Notes: generated by a model from the sequence alone, not told the origin. Shown: positions 8,736 to 15,763, counted from the stretch's first letter. The stretch: DNA of 37,604 nt from Myxococcales bacterium (GCA_025351875.1 JANXVA010000151.1:1-37604); one strand, 5' to 3'. Numbers and translations: made by a program.

Positions 8736-9589
8736 GCGGCTCCCTCCAGCGCTTCCCTCGCCATGGCTCGCTCTCGTTCGGTGGGCTTTCGCCCGCGTCG
8801 TCGAACGACTCTCTCCGCGAATCCGGCCGCGATGAGGGCGCGCATGACCACGGCTTTCGCGCCGGCGAGCGCGATGAGCTGCGAGGTCTCGATACGGCCG
8901 ACGATGGCGGGACCGTACGTGAGGAAGATCTGACGGTTCTGCCGCTGGCTCTCCACGTAGCCCTTCAGGAAGCTCTCCTTGTCCACGTCGACCCGCACGA
9001 CGTAGAGGCATTCGGGCACAACCGCGAAGTCTGCGGTGGTCGCGGTACGACACCAGAGGTCACGGTCCTCGGCGCGGGTCAGCATCTCGTCGTAGGGGTT
9101 CGCGGCGAACCACGCTCGCTTACCGAGCACGGTCGCGTGTGGAAGGATGCCCTGGGTCAGCGCGGCTCGCGCGGTCGGAGGTAGCGGACTGCTCTCGCAG
9201 ACTGCGAACACTCGTGCCTCGCGGTCGACGAGCGCGACCCAGGTCCCCACGACATCGCACGAGGGACGTGACGCGAACACCTCGAGCTGCCGAGCAAGCC
9301 GTGTCGGGTGCATCACGTCGTCGGCGTCCATCCGCGCGACGTGGGGCGCGCGAGCCACTCGCACGATCTCGTTGAGTCGCGCCGGGAGGTGCCGTCGTTT
9401 CCCGTCGGCGATCACACGGATGCGCGAATCGGTGAACGAGCGCGCGATGGCGAGCGAGTCGTCACGCGAGCCGTCATCGACGAGCAAGAGCTCGAAATCG
9501 GTGACCGACTGCGCGAGGACCGATCGTATGGCGTCACCGAGGTGCCGCTGCTCGTCGAAGAACGGCAGACCGACGGTCACGAGCGGCAT
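8723..9589 (-). CDS. Family 2 glycosyltransferase
   Basis: A 288-residue GT-A fold enzyme. The N-terminus TVGLPFFDEQRHLGDAIRSVLAQS and LLLVDDGSRDDS are the GT2 nucleotide-binding pattern, the DxD motif is RMDADD (D88, D90), and the acceptor/catalytic segment is RAEDRDLWCR. After about residue 225 the chain becomes helical and basic, without clear transmembrane segments. Its start codon directly abuts the stop of the nucleotidyltransferase gene, so the two are translationally linked. GT2 enzymes also make cell-surface glycans, but the tight linkage to kinase and nucleotidyltransferase genes of a lasso-type locus suggests sugar decoration of the peptide (inference). Confidence 0.88.
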   Translation of the reverse strand: MPLVTVGLPFFDEQRHLGDAIRSVLAQSVTDFELLLVDDGSRDDSLAIARSFTDSRIRVIADGKRRHLPARLNEIVRVARAPHVARMDADDVMHPTRLARQLEVFASRPSCDVVGTWVALVDREARVFAVCESSPLPPTARAALTQGILPHATVLGKRAWFAANPYDEMLTRAEDRDLWCRTATTADFAVVPECLYVVRVDVDKESFLKGYVESQRQNRQIFLTYGPAIVGRIETSQLIALAGAKAVVMRALIAAGFAERVVRRRGRKPTERERAMAREALEGAAQRP

Positions 9590-10621
9590 TCAGCCGAGAC
9601 CCAGCGCGCTGCGCGTCCGGTCGATCGAGTACGCCTTCGCGTAGTGCAGTGACGCGGTCATCGAGTCCGCGAGCATCGTCGTGTACGCAAATCTCGTCAC
9701 TGCCCGCAGGAGTCGAGAGTGAGGCTCGGCGACGACAGCATGAACCAACGCCTTGCGACTCCGCGCGAGCGACCCGAGCGGCCGCACGACCTCGGGTTCT
9801 ACGCCCAGCACCTCGACCAGGAGCTCGCCCGCGAGTGACAACGCTCGGGCGACGCCCCACGTGCGTGCCCGAGCAGCCGCGGCCTGAGCCGCATCGGGCG
9901 TCATTCGCTCCAGGACGAGCCGGATGTCGTGGAGCCAGGCGAGACGCCCGAAGCGGTGAGATGCGGCATGCGCGGCGAGGTAGACGAGCTCGTCCGTCGC
10001 GCTCGGGACGCGGATCGACGCAAAGCCTTCCATGGCGACGCTCCGCTCCGCGAGCATCTCGGTGCGGAGCGTGACGCCGAAGCCTCGATGGGCATGGAAG
10101 TGGAGCTCCACGTCGGGTGCCCGCGGCCTCACGAGGTGAATGTGGTGGTGCTCGCGCAGCGCCCAGGCGACCTTCCTTGCGTCATCCGCGACGCGATATC
10201 CCGTCTCCGCGAGAGACTCGATCGCTCGCTCCATGTCGCTCTCCGCGACGAGGATGTCGATGTCGCTGGTGCCACGCGCCGAGGGGCGACCGTAGTACCG
10301 GGACGCGAAGAGCGCCCCCTTCAGCGCCACGGCAGGGACGGCGAGAGCCGCGTCGATGCGCAGGAGCATCGCGACGTGGGCTTCGTGATCGAGCTCGCGC
10401 GCGATCGCGCGTGCCTCCAGCTTGCGCGCCAGCGCGGCGTCCGCGGCGACACCGCAGGCTTTCCACGCGTCCCAGATCACACCACCGACGGCGTGAAGCT
10501 CGGCGCGCGCGAACATGTCGGCCGGGCGCACCTTCGCCGAGGCCGCAACGCCCTCCCAGACTCCCGGAAGGGCTCGTAGCGACTCGGCAACCGGGCGATC
10601 TACGGCCGCCGGGAAGTGCAC
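9590..10621 (-). CDS. Nucleotidyltransferase family protein (NTP_transf_5 type)
   Basis: A 343-residue protein with the polymerase-beta-like nucleotidyltransferase signature. VALKGALFASRYY (about 98-110) precedes RGTSDIDILV, where D120 and D122 would bind the metal; a helical region containing RLAWLHDIRLVLER follows. This matches the uncharacterised nucleotidyltransferase family that recurs in lasso-peptide loci. As I recall, the homologue in the pseudomycoidin locus acts after the kinase to modify the phosphorylated peptide. The start is GTG, 10 bases downstream of the lipoprotein stop; an internal ATG at about residue 36 is an alternative. It is immediately followed by the GT2 gene. Confidence 0.8.
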   Translation of the reverse strand: MHFPAAVDRPVAESLRALPGVWEGVAASAKVRPADMFARAELHAVGGVIWDAWKACGVAADAALARKLEARAIARELDHEAHVAMLLRIDAALAVPAVALKGALFASRYYGRPSARGTSDIDILVAESDMERAIESLAETGYRVADDARKVAWALREHHHIHLVRPRAPDVELHFHAHRGFGVTLRTEMLAERSVAMEGFASIRVPSATDELVYLAAHAASHRFGRLAWLHDIRLVLERMTPDAAQAAAARARTWGVARALSLAGELLVEVLGVEPEVVRPLGSLARSRKALVHAVVAEPHSRLLRAVTRFAYTTMLADSMTASLHYAKAYSIDRTRSALGLG

Positions 10622-10631
10622 GGCCGTTGCG

Positions 10632-11531
10632 CTACTTGACGAAGATGTCGCACGCCCCAGCGAAGTACTGGTTCGGTGACTCGCAGATGCTGTTGTTGTT
10701 GCACACCGTCTGCTCGCACCAGAGGCTGTTCAGGCAGTCGGTGCCGCCATCGGTGGCTGGCTCGCATTGCCAGTCACCCGCATCGAGTGCGTTCCCGGAG
10801 CCCGGCAGATCGTACGACTTGCAGAAGTTGCCGGTGCTGCCGCCTGCGCGGTACGAGCACGCCTCGTCGGCGCGGTCCGGATTGAAGTCGCCGCACGCGC
10901 CGCTCACGCCACGGATGTTGGTACAGGCGCCCGTTCCGGCGTCTCCGACGACCTTGCAGAAGAGACCAGGCTGGCACTCGATGCTGGCCTTGCACGCCGC
11001 GCTGACCGCGCCCGTGCCGCTGTACGCACCGAAGCACGCCGTGCGGATCGACTTGAACTCGCTGCCCGGGAGGTTGCAGGTCATCGCCTTGACCTTGCTG
11101 ATGCACGTGTCGGCGCTCTGCTGGTCGAGCGCGATCTTGCCGCCGTCCTTGAGCTCGTTGTTGGCGTTCGAGCCCTCGAAGCCCAGCCTGCCGTAGCTCA
11201 CTTCGCAGCCCTTCTGATCGAAGCTGCCGCCGTCGACGCCGCCGTCGGGGGGCGCCGGGTTCCCGTAGCAGCAGCGCGCGAGCGCCTTGCAGACCTCGGT
11301 CGCGAGGACGTTGTCGAACGTCTCGACCTGGAAGCCGCCGTCGAACGGAGGGGACGTGTCCGCTCCTCCGTCGCTGCCGCCCTCGGTCCCGACCGGGCCG
11401 TCCGAGTGGGCGTCCGTGCCGGCATCGGTCAGAGTCACCGACGTGTCGTCGCTGCACGCCACGAGAAGACCCGCGCCGAGCACGAGAGAAGCGCCGCCGA
11501 TGATGAAGGCAAGTCGAAGATGGTTTCTCAT
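10632..11531 (-). CDS. Cysteine-rich lipoprotein of unknown function
   Basis: A 299-residue protein with a lipoprotein signal (hydrophobic stretch then GLLVAC, lipidated Cys about residue 26) and an Asp/Gly/Ser-rich spacer. After the spacer come many cysteines spread to the C-terminus, including KALARCC, CSYRAGG and CEQTVCNNNSICES, suggesting several disulfides and an extracytoplasmic, surface-exposed location. Such Dickkopf-like Cys-rich lipoproteins are frequent in myxobacteria. A purine-rich GGGGAA lies about 7 bases before the ATG. It sits inside the lasso-type gene run, 57 bases after the PqqD-like gene and 10 bases before the nucleotidyltransferase, exactly where a B2 peptidase would be expected. 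It shows no transglutaminase-like Cys-His-Asp pattern that I can identify. Confidence 0.8.
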   Translation of the reverse strand: MRNHLRLAFIIGGASLVLGAGLLVACSDDTSVTLTDAGTDAHSDGPVGTEGGSDGGADTSPPFDGGFQVETFDNVLATEVCKALARCCYGNPAPPDGGVDGGSFDQKGCEVSYGRLGFEGSNANNELKDGGKIALDQQSADTCISKVKAMTCNLPGSEFKSIRTACFGAYSGTGAVSAACKASIECQPGLFCKVVGDAGTGACTNIRGVSGACGDFNPDRADEACSYRAGGSTGNFCKSYDLPGSGNALDAGDWQCEPATDGGTDCLNSLWCEQTVCNNNSICESPNQYFAGACDIFVK

Positions 11532-11588
11532 GATTTGATTCCCCGTTAGGGCCTCAGAATAGCACGACGTGCCAGCAGGTCAGCCTAT

Positions 11589-11873
11589 TCACATGGTGGA
11601 GACGAGGTCGTGGTCCCGGAGCTGGGTGACGAGGTCCACGATGTCGCGAAGGGCCTCCTCACGCCCCACGTCGTAGCGCGTGGCGATGTGATCCGCCACA
11701 GCGCCAAGGGCGTCTCCGCCTTCGAGCCGTCGCCAGATGTCGGTACCCACCACATCCAGGCCGAAGTACTCGCCCTTCCCGAATTCGAGGAGGACGACCT
11801 CCTCGCCGAACGTCCGAGCGTAGACGCTCGGGGACACGGTGACGCGCGCGCGTTCGTCCAGGGTTCCACTCAT
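11589..11873 (-). CDS. PqqD-like RiPP recognition protein (lasso B1 type)
   Basis: A 94-residue protein that is one complete PqqD/RRE winged helix: strand-rich N-terminus (ARTFGEEVVLLEFGKGEYFGLDVVG), then TDIWRRLEGGDALGAVADHIATRYDV, then the final helix REEALRDIVDLVTQLRDHDLV. In lasso biosynthesis the B1 protein grips the YxxPxLxxxG motif of the leader and presents it to the peptidase and cyclase. Its ATG overlaps the kinase stop in an ATGA arrangement (11870-11873), so translation is coupled. Unlike canonical loci there is no B2 peptidase gene or fused B2 domain next to it. Confidence 0.9.
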   Translation of the reverse strand: MSGTLDERARVTVSPSVYARTFGEEVVLLEFGKGEYFGLDVVGTDIWRRLEGGDALGAVADHIATRYDVGREEALRDIVDLVTQLRDHDLVSTM

Positions 11874-12661
11874 TGTCTCTCTCCATTCAGTGCTGTGGCG
11901 AGGATGTGCGCCGTGGTCGCCAACAGGTCGAGCTGTCGAGGTCGCTCGAGCCTGGCGACGCGCGTTCGCGCGACGAGGTCGGCAAGCGAGCCGAGATCGC
12001 GCCGCGCGACCTCGGGCTCGTCGACGACGAAGCGTGTGAGCTGCGAGAGCAGCCCCGCTACGGCCCCCAGCCCCTCGAGCGGTACGAGCCGTGCCTCGCT
12101 CGCTTCATCGGAGAACGCGAGGTGGACAATCAGACCGAGCGGTGATCGCGGGATGTCTAGGCGTCGAGGAACGACGGCGACCTTCGTGCTGCCGAAATCG
12201 CCCGTGCGCCCGAGCGCTCGAGCCGCAGCAGCGTCGAGCCAGTGACGATCCTCGAGCGCGACGACCTCGTAGGACTCGCCGTCTCGCTCGATCGCGACGG
12301 CATCATCCCCGAGCAGACTTCCGCCCGAGAGATCGCAGAGCGTCGCCGCGAGCGTCGACTTGCCGAGCCCGGCGGCGCCGACGAAGACGATGGCTCGACC
12401 CTCGAGCGCGACGGCCGAAGCATGGAGGGGGATGGCTCCGCGCAGGTGGGCGAGCAGAAGCCCCACCGCACCGCGGCGAAGCTTCTCCACCTCGGCGGCG
12501 TCGGCCTCGGGGTGTGGCTCGAACACGACGTCCCCACCGTCGCGCCTCACGGAGAGGCGCGCACGACGCGGCCATTCGGCGACGAGGCGATCCCCGTCGC
12601 GTCCGACACGAGCCGCGAGCGTCGTGCCGTCCATCGACTCGGCGAGCCAGCGCGCGGTCAC
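11870..12661 (-). CDS. HPr-kinase-like (HprK) kinase of the lasso-peptide type
   Basis: A 263-residue protein. A strand-rich N-terminal part is followed by IPLHASAVALEGRAIVFVG, Walker A GAAGLGKS (95-102) and LLGDDAVAI, the pattern of HprK-type P-loop kinases that occur in lasso clusters; in paeninodin-like systems they phosphorylate a Ser of the precursor. The C-terminal third is helical. I chose the GTG at 12661 because it overlaps the cyclase TGA by 4 bases (GTGA); upstream in-frame sequence is Arg-rich shadow of the cyclase gene. Order cyclase-kinase-B1 equals that of kinase-containing lasso loci. Substrate serines here could only be core positions 2 or 4 (or leader), since the core ends in Met. 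Confidence 0.85.
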   Translation of the reverse strand: MTARWLAESMDGTTLAARVGRDGDRLVAEWPRRARLSVRRDGGDVVFEPHPEADAAEVEKLRRGAVGLLLAHLRGAIPLHASAVALEGRAIVFVGAAGLGKSTLAATLCDLSGGSLLGDDAVAIERDGESYEVVALEDRHWLDAAAARALGRTGDFGSTKVAVVPRRLDIPRSPLGLIVHLAFSDEASEARLVPLEGLGAVAGLLSQLTRFVVDEPEVARRDLGSLADLVARTRVARLERPRQLDLLATTAHILATALNGERQ

Positions 12662-14046
12662 CTGGCCCTGCCTCGGAGGAAGGCCTCGACCGCGAGCGCG
12701 GCCCAGAGCGAAACCCAGCTGAGGCCATCGTCCGGGTCCGCGACGAACTGTTCGAAGGCCGCAGCAAAGGCGGCTGGCTCCACGAGACCGAGTGCCCCGA
12801 GCTCGCGCCCCGATGCGAGAGGTCGCAGCGAAGCGAGGCCTCCGGCGGCCTCGATCCATCGTCGCATCGCGGGCTCGAAGTGCGCCTTATCCATGCGCTC
12901 GCGCAGTGATTCCGGCAGGAGATCGTGAGCGGCCGCGCGGAGCAGGCCACGCCAGCGATCACCGAAGATCAGGTACTCGGGCTCCATTGAAGCGACGGCG
13001 GCCATGAGGTCGGGGTCCAGGTACGGGTACCAGCAGTCCACACCAGAGACGTGCTCCTCGACCTGGCGACCCGACGCGACCACGACCTGGTGGGCATCGT
13101 CGTGCAGCGTCGCGAATCGCTCGGAGGCGTTTCGTGGAACACGACGATTCGCCTCCCCGAGGAGGCATCGCTTCTCCTCCAGATACGAACGCACGACCGG
13201 GCCTGCCCACGGCAGCGTCGGCACCAGCGCGTGGCGACGACCGCGCGCGGCACGCATGCGCTTCGGCAGATACCGTCCGAGCAGCGGGCGGACGACCCAC
13301 GACCAGGTGACGCTTCGTGGCCTCGAGAATCCTTCGAGGCGATGCGCCGTGCGAATGGCGCGGAGCGGATGGCCACGGCGCGCGACGTTGGCGAGCGCCG
13401 AAGGTGCACCGCCGAACAGCTCGTCGCCGCCTGCCCCACCGAGCACGCGTTCTGCGCCGTGGGCACGCGCGCGCGCGAGCATCTCCACCTCCATCGGCAT
13501 CGTCGACGAGTGAGCAGGCGCGCAGTCCGCTCCGGTGTCGAGGAGCGCGATGCGCGGTGCAGCGTCCTCGGGCCTCACCCGGACGACCTCGCAGCCGAGG
13601 TGTTGCTCGAGGGCCCGGAGATGCGGACGATCATCGCCGGGTCCGCCGAAGTCGAGGCTGACGGCGAAGACCGTTCCGCCCGTGCGCTCCGCCCATCGCG
13701 AGGCGAGCCCCATGAGCACGGAAGAATCGACGCCACCGCCGGTCAACACAGCCGCGCGGCGCACACCGACGAGCGCGACGTCGACGGCGCGTTCGAGCGC
13801 ACGACGAAGGAACGCCGGCGCCTCGACCATGCTCGGGCAAGGCTCTTGCGGCTCGCGCGGAGGAGCCGAGACGAGGTCGACGTCGATGCCCTGGTAGAGC
13901 GTCTGACGCGGGCGATTCGAGGACCAGTGCACGACCCACGGCGCGAGGCCGGCCGCGTCGATCGGGGAGCGGCGATCAACCAGTCGAGAGAGGAGGGGCG
14001 CCGATTCGCGACCTCGACGGTAGACAACCGACGCCGGACCGCCCAC
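12658..14046 (-). CDS. Asparagine-synthetase-like lasso cyclase (C protein), short N-terminus
   Basis: A 462-residue protein whose C-terminal 370 residues form an ATP-pyrophosphatase domain: P-loop LTGGGVDSS (101-109), FAVSLDFGGPGDD, GGAGGDELFGG and YPYLDPDLM. In lasso biosynthesis this enzyme adenylates the ring Asp/Glu side chain and closes the macrolactam onto the core N-terminus. The usual N-terminal glutaminase domain is much shortened (about 80 residues instead of about 200), and no Cys at position 2 is present, so ammonia production is not expected. Start: GTG at 14046, three bases after the precursor stop, with purine-rich codons upstream. Ordinary asparagine synthetase is unlikely given the missing glutaminase and the adjacent precursor gene. 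Confidence 0.88.
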   Translation of the reverse strand: MGGPASVVYRRGRESAPLLSRLVDRRSPIDAAGLAPWVVHWSSNRPRQTLYQGIDVDLVSAPPREPQEPCPSMVEAPAFLRRALERAVDVALVGVRRAAVLTGGGVDSSVLMGLASRWAERTGGTVFAVSLDFGGPGDDRPHLRALEQHLGCEVVRVRPEDAAPRIALLDTGADCAPAHSSTMPMEVEMLARARAHGAERVLGGAGGDELFGGAPSALANVARRGHPLRAIRTAHRLEGFSRPRSVTWSWVVRPLLGRYLPKRMRAARGRRHALVPTLPWAGPVVRSYLEEKRCLLGEANRRVPRNASERFATLHDDAHQVVVASGRQVEEHVSGVDCWYPYLDPDLMAAVASMEPEYLIFGDRWRGLLRAAAHDLLPESLRERMDKAHFEPAMRRWIEAAGGLASLRPLASGRELGALGLVEPAAFAAAFEQFVADPDDGLSWVSLWAALAVEAFLRGRAR

Positions 14047-14049
14047 GCC

Positions 14050-14220
14050 TCACATCGCCCGTTTGCCGCCCGGTAGTGCGTCCATGGGGCCGCCGGAGGG
14101 CGAGCCGAGGGTGAGATCACGGACCGAGCCCAGGTGCTTCAGGCGAGGCGCCGCGTACGGTCGGCGAGCATTGTCTTTCGCTTCCGCCGGCTGCGGGGGG
14201 TTCTTGGGCTCAGACGACAT
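14050..14220 (-). CDS. Lasso-type RiPP precursor peptide, 56 aa
   Basis: Leader residues 1-38 end with Y22xxP25xL27xxxG31 and T37 at position -2, matching the B1 recognition motif and the near-invariant Thr before lasso cores. The predicted core (39-56) is GSPSGGPMDALPGGKRAM. Gly1 and Asp9 would give a nine-residue isopeptide ring, and Asp9 is the only acidic core residue, so the ring assignment is unambiguous if this is a lasso. The tail ALPGGKRAM has Lys15 and Arg16 as possible plugs. The ATG at 14220 is preceded by a strong purine-rich site (GAGGAAGAGGA) five bases or less away; an upstream in-frame ATG at 14268 lacks one. The cyclase gene begins three bases after its stop. Confidence 0.88.
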   Translation of the reverse strand: MSSEPKNPPQPAEAKDNARRPYAAPRLKHLGSVRDLTLGSPSGGPMDALPGGKRAM

Positions 14221-14224
14221 CGGT

Positions 14225-14235
14225 TCCTCTTCCTC
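14225..14235 (-). promoter_or_regulatory. Ribosome binding site of the precursor gene
   Basis: On the minus strand this reads GAGGAAGAGGA, two AGGA repeats just before ATG 14220. It is the best Shine-Dalgarno-like element in the biosynthetic region and fixes the precursor start at MSSEP rather than at the upstream ATG. It is consistent with high precursor synthesis relative to the enzymes, which rely on overlapping starts. Confidence 0.7.
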
Positions 14236-14320
14236 GAATGACTGGGATGCGCCGGGGCGCGGGCCCATTCATCCGGCGACCGTACCCCAATTCACTACGG
14301 AGTTCAATCGACTGCGGGCC

Positions 14321-14326
14321 TACAAT
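14321..14326 (+). promoter_or_regulatory. Candidate -10 element (TACAAT) for the PhyH-like gene
   Basis: TACAAT matches the sigma-70 -10 consensus at five of six positions in an otherwise GC-rich 115-base intergenic region shared with the precursor gene. It lies only 9 bases before the ATG at 14336, so transcription from it would give an almost leaderless mRNA. No convincing -35 box is visible at 16-18 bases upstream, which keeps the confidence low. Confidence 0.3.
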
Positions 14327-14335
14327 CCCCGCGCC

Positions 14336-15244
14336 ATGAAGCCCCTTTCCGCCTCCGTGAAGGCCCTCCTGGACCTCACGAGCTCGCCGGACGCGCTGTC
14401 GCGAATCGCCACGGGACTTCGGCTCGATGGCGGCCGGGGACCTCGGCACCCCGACGTCGCGCCCGCGGCCGACCCGCGCCGTGACGCGGATCTCGCCGAG
14501 CGCGGCTGGCTCGAGCGTGAGGGCTTTGCACACGCCAGCGCGGTTGCCGACCCAGCCGTTTGTGTCGCGCTCGTCAGAGAGATCGAGGCGCTGCGCGCGG
14601 TCGAGCTGCCCGCTGTTTTCGTCTACGCCTTCGACGAGCCGTGGGCGCTTGCCGCAGAGGCTCGCAAACGTATCTCCGCGCTCGTCGGGCACGACTACCG
14701 GCTCGTCGACGACGTGTGGGCCTGGCACGTCCCGCCGGCAAGCCGTGGCTGGCCCCCTCACCGCGGGATCTCCGACGTGCGCCTCGCTCGAGAGGCGCCG
14801 GAGCTCATCAATGTATGGGTGGCGCTGAGTGATGTGACCGCGGACCGCGCGTGCATGTATGCGGTTTCGCTCGCCGACGACCCCGGCTACCCCGACGCGC
14901 TCGGGCGCGTCGATGCGCCGCTCGCCGCCGCACGCGCCCTCCCGGCGCCCGCGGGGGATGCTCTCTTCTGGAACGCCAACGTTCTCCACTGGGGCGGACG
15001 GTGCTCGGAGCGCGCGTCAGGGCCGCGGGTGAGCTGCTCCTTCTCGCTCTCCCGCGTAGACGCCGCGAAGCATGTTCCCGATGCGAGCCTCGTGGCGGCG
15101 TTCGAGATGGACCTGACGGCGCGCATGGACCTTCTCGCGCGCATGGTGCTGGTTTACGGCGGCGATCAGGCCGACGTGAGCGACGTGGTCCGTGAGTGGG
15201 CCACCATCACACACGGGCTAACTACCCGTTTTTCCGCGTCCTGA
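14336..15244 (+). CDS. PhyH-family Fe/2-oxoglutarate enzyme with HxG metal motif
   Basis: A 302-residue protein with a double-stranded beta-helix pattern of the phytanoyl-CoA dioxygenase family. GWPPHRGISD (H142) is followed by LINVWVALSDVTADRACMYAVSLADDPGY, then GDALFWNANVLHWGG (distal H218) and R231, which would bind the 2-oxoglutarate carboxylate. The position that is normally Asp in HxD is Gly144, as in SyrB2/WelO5-type halogenases, where the open site holds chloride. The N-terminal 130 residues are helical. The gene is divergent from the lasso-type precursor with 115 bases between starts. Inference: hydroxylation or halogenation of the peptide; alternatively a non-catalytic relative. The frame is open upstream, but it would overlap the precursor gene. 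Confidence 0.78.
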   Translation: MKPLSASVKALLDLTSSPDALSRIATGLRLDGGRGPRHPDVAPAADPRRDADLAERGWLEREGFAHASAVADPAVCVALVREIEALRAVELPAVFVYAFDEPWALAAEARKRISALVGHDYRLVDDVWAWHVPPASRGWPPHRGISDVRLAREAPELINVWVALSDVTADRACMYAVSLADDPGYPDALGRVDAPLAAARALPAPAGDALFWNANVLHWGGRCSERASGPRVSCSFSLSRVDAAKHVPDASLVAAFEMDLTARMDLLARMVLVYGGDQADVSDVVREWATITHGLTTRFSAS

Positions 15245-15352
15245 CGCCGTTCGTAAAGCAGCGTAAAGGGGGGCATCGCCCCCGTGGCCCGGTCGTCTAT
15301 CTTCCTGAGACCAGCGAGTGGCCTCGAACCTGAAGGAGAAAGAGAAAACATC

Positions 15353-15763
15353 ATGCGTAACGCGATCGTCGCGACTGTCCTCGCTCTTGCCACCCTCGTT
15401 GCCGCCCCCGCGTTCGCGGCGCCTGGCGAGGGAAACGCGCCCGCGAAGACGCAGCGTGCGGAGGGCGAAAAGGGCGGAAAGCACTTCCCGATGCCGGCCG
15501 CCGAGTTCAAGGCGAAGGTCGACAAGCGCCAGGCCAAGGCTCGTCAGCACATGGAGGAGCGCGCCTCGCAGCTCCCGGCCAACGAGGCGAAGGAGCTCCG
15601 CGCGAAGTTCGAGGAGACCATCAAGAAGGTCAACGTCGAGGTCGCGAAGGCGGTCGCCGACGGCACCGTCACGAAGGAAGAGGCGAAGGCCGTCCGCGCG
15701 GTGAGCCCGCATCACGGCAAGCACGCACGCCACGGCAAGAAGGGCGGCGGCGCGAAGAAGTGA
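15353..15763 (+). CDS. Small secreted Lys/Ala-rich protein
   Basis: A 136-residue protein with a clear Sec signal peptide (MRNAIVATVLALATLVAAPAFA, cut before APGEG). The mature part is highly charged and mostly helical (about residues 50-115), ending in a His/Lys/Gly-rich basic tail (HHGKHARHGKKGGGAKK). Helical periplasmic proteins of the Spy/CpxP kind have similar size and charge, but I see no LTxxQ motif, so that is only a comparison. AAGGAG lies about 14 bases upstream of the ATG and a good terminator follows 36 bases after the stop, so it is probably a single-gene, well-expressed unit. Confidence 0.75.
   Translation: MRNAIVATVLALATLVAAPAFAAPGEGNAPAKTQRAEGEKGGKHFPMPAAEFKAKVDKRQAKARQHMEERASQLPANEAKELRAKFEETIKKVNVEVAKAVADGTVTKEEAKAVRAVSPHHGKHARHGKKGGGAKK

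Noticed and set aside
12658..14046. Ordinary asparagine synthetase asnB
   Set aside because: No N-terminal Cys or full glutaminase domain, and it is coupled to a lasso-type precursor gene.
15269..15283. GGGGGC-ATC-GCCCCC hairpin after the PhyH-like gene
   Set aside because: No T-run follows, so an intrinsic terminator is not supported; it may be chance in GC-rich DNA.
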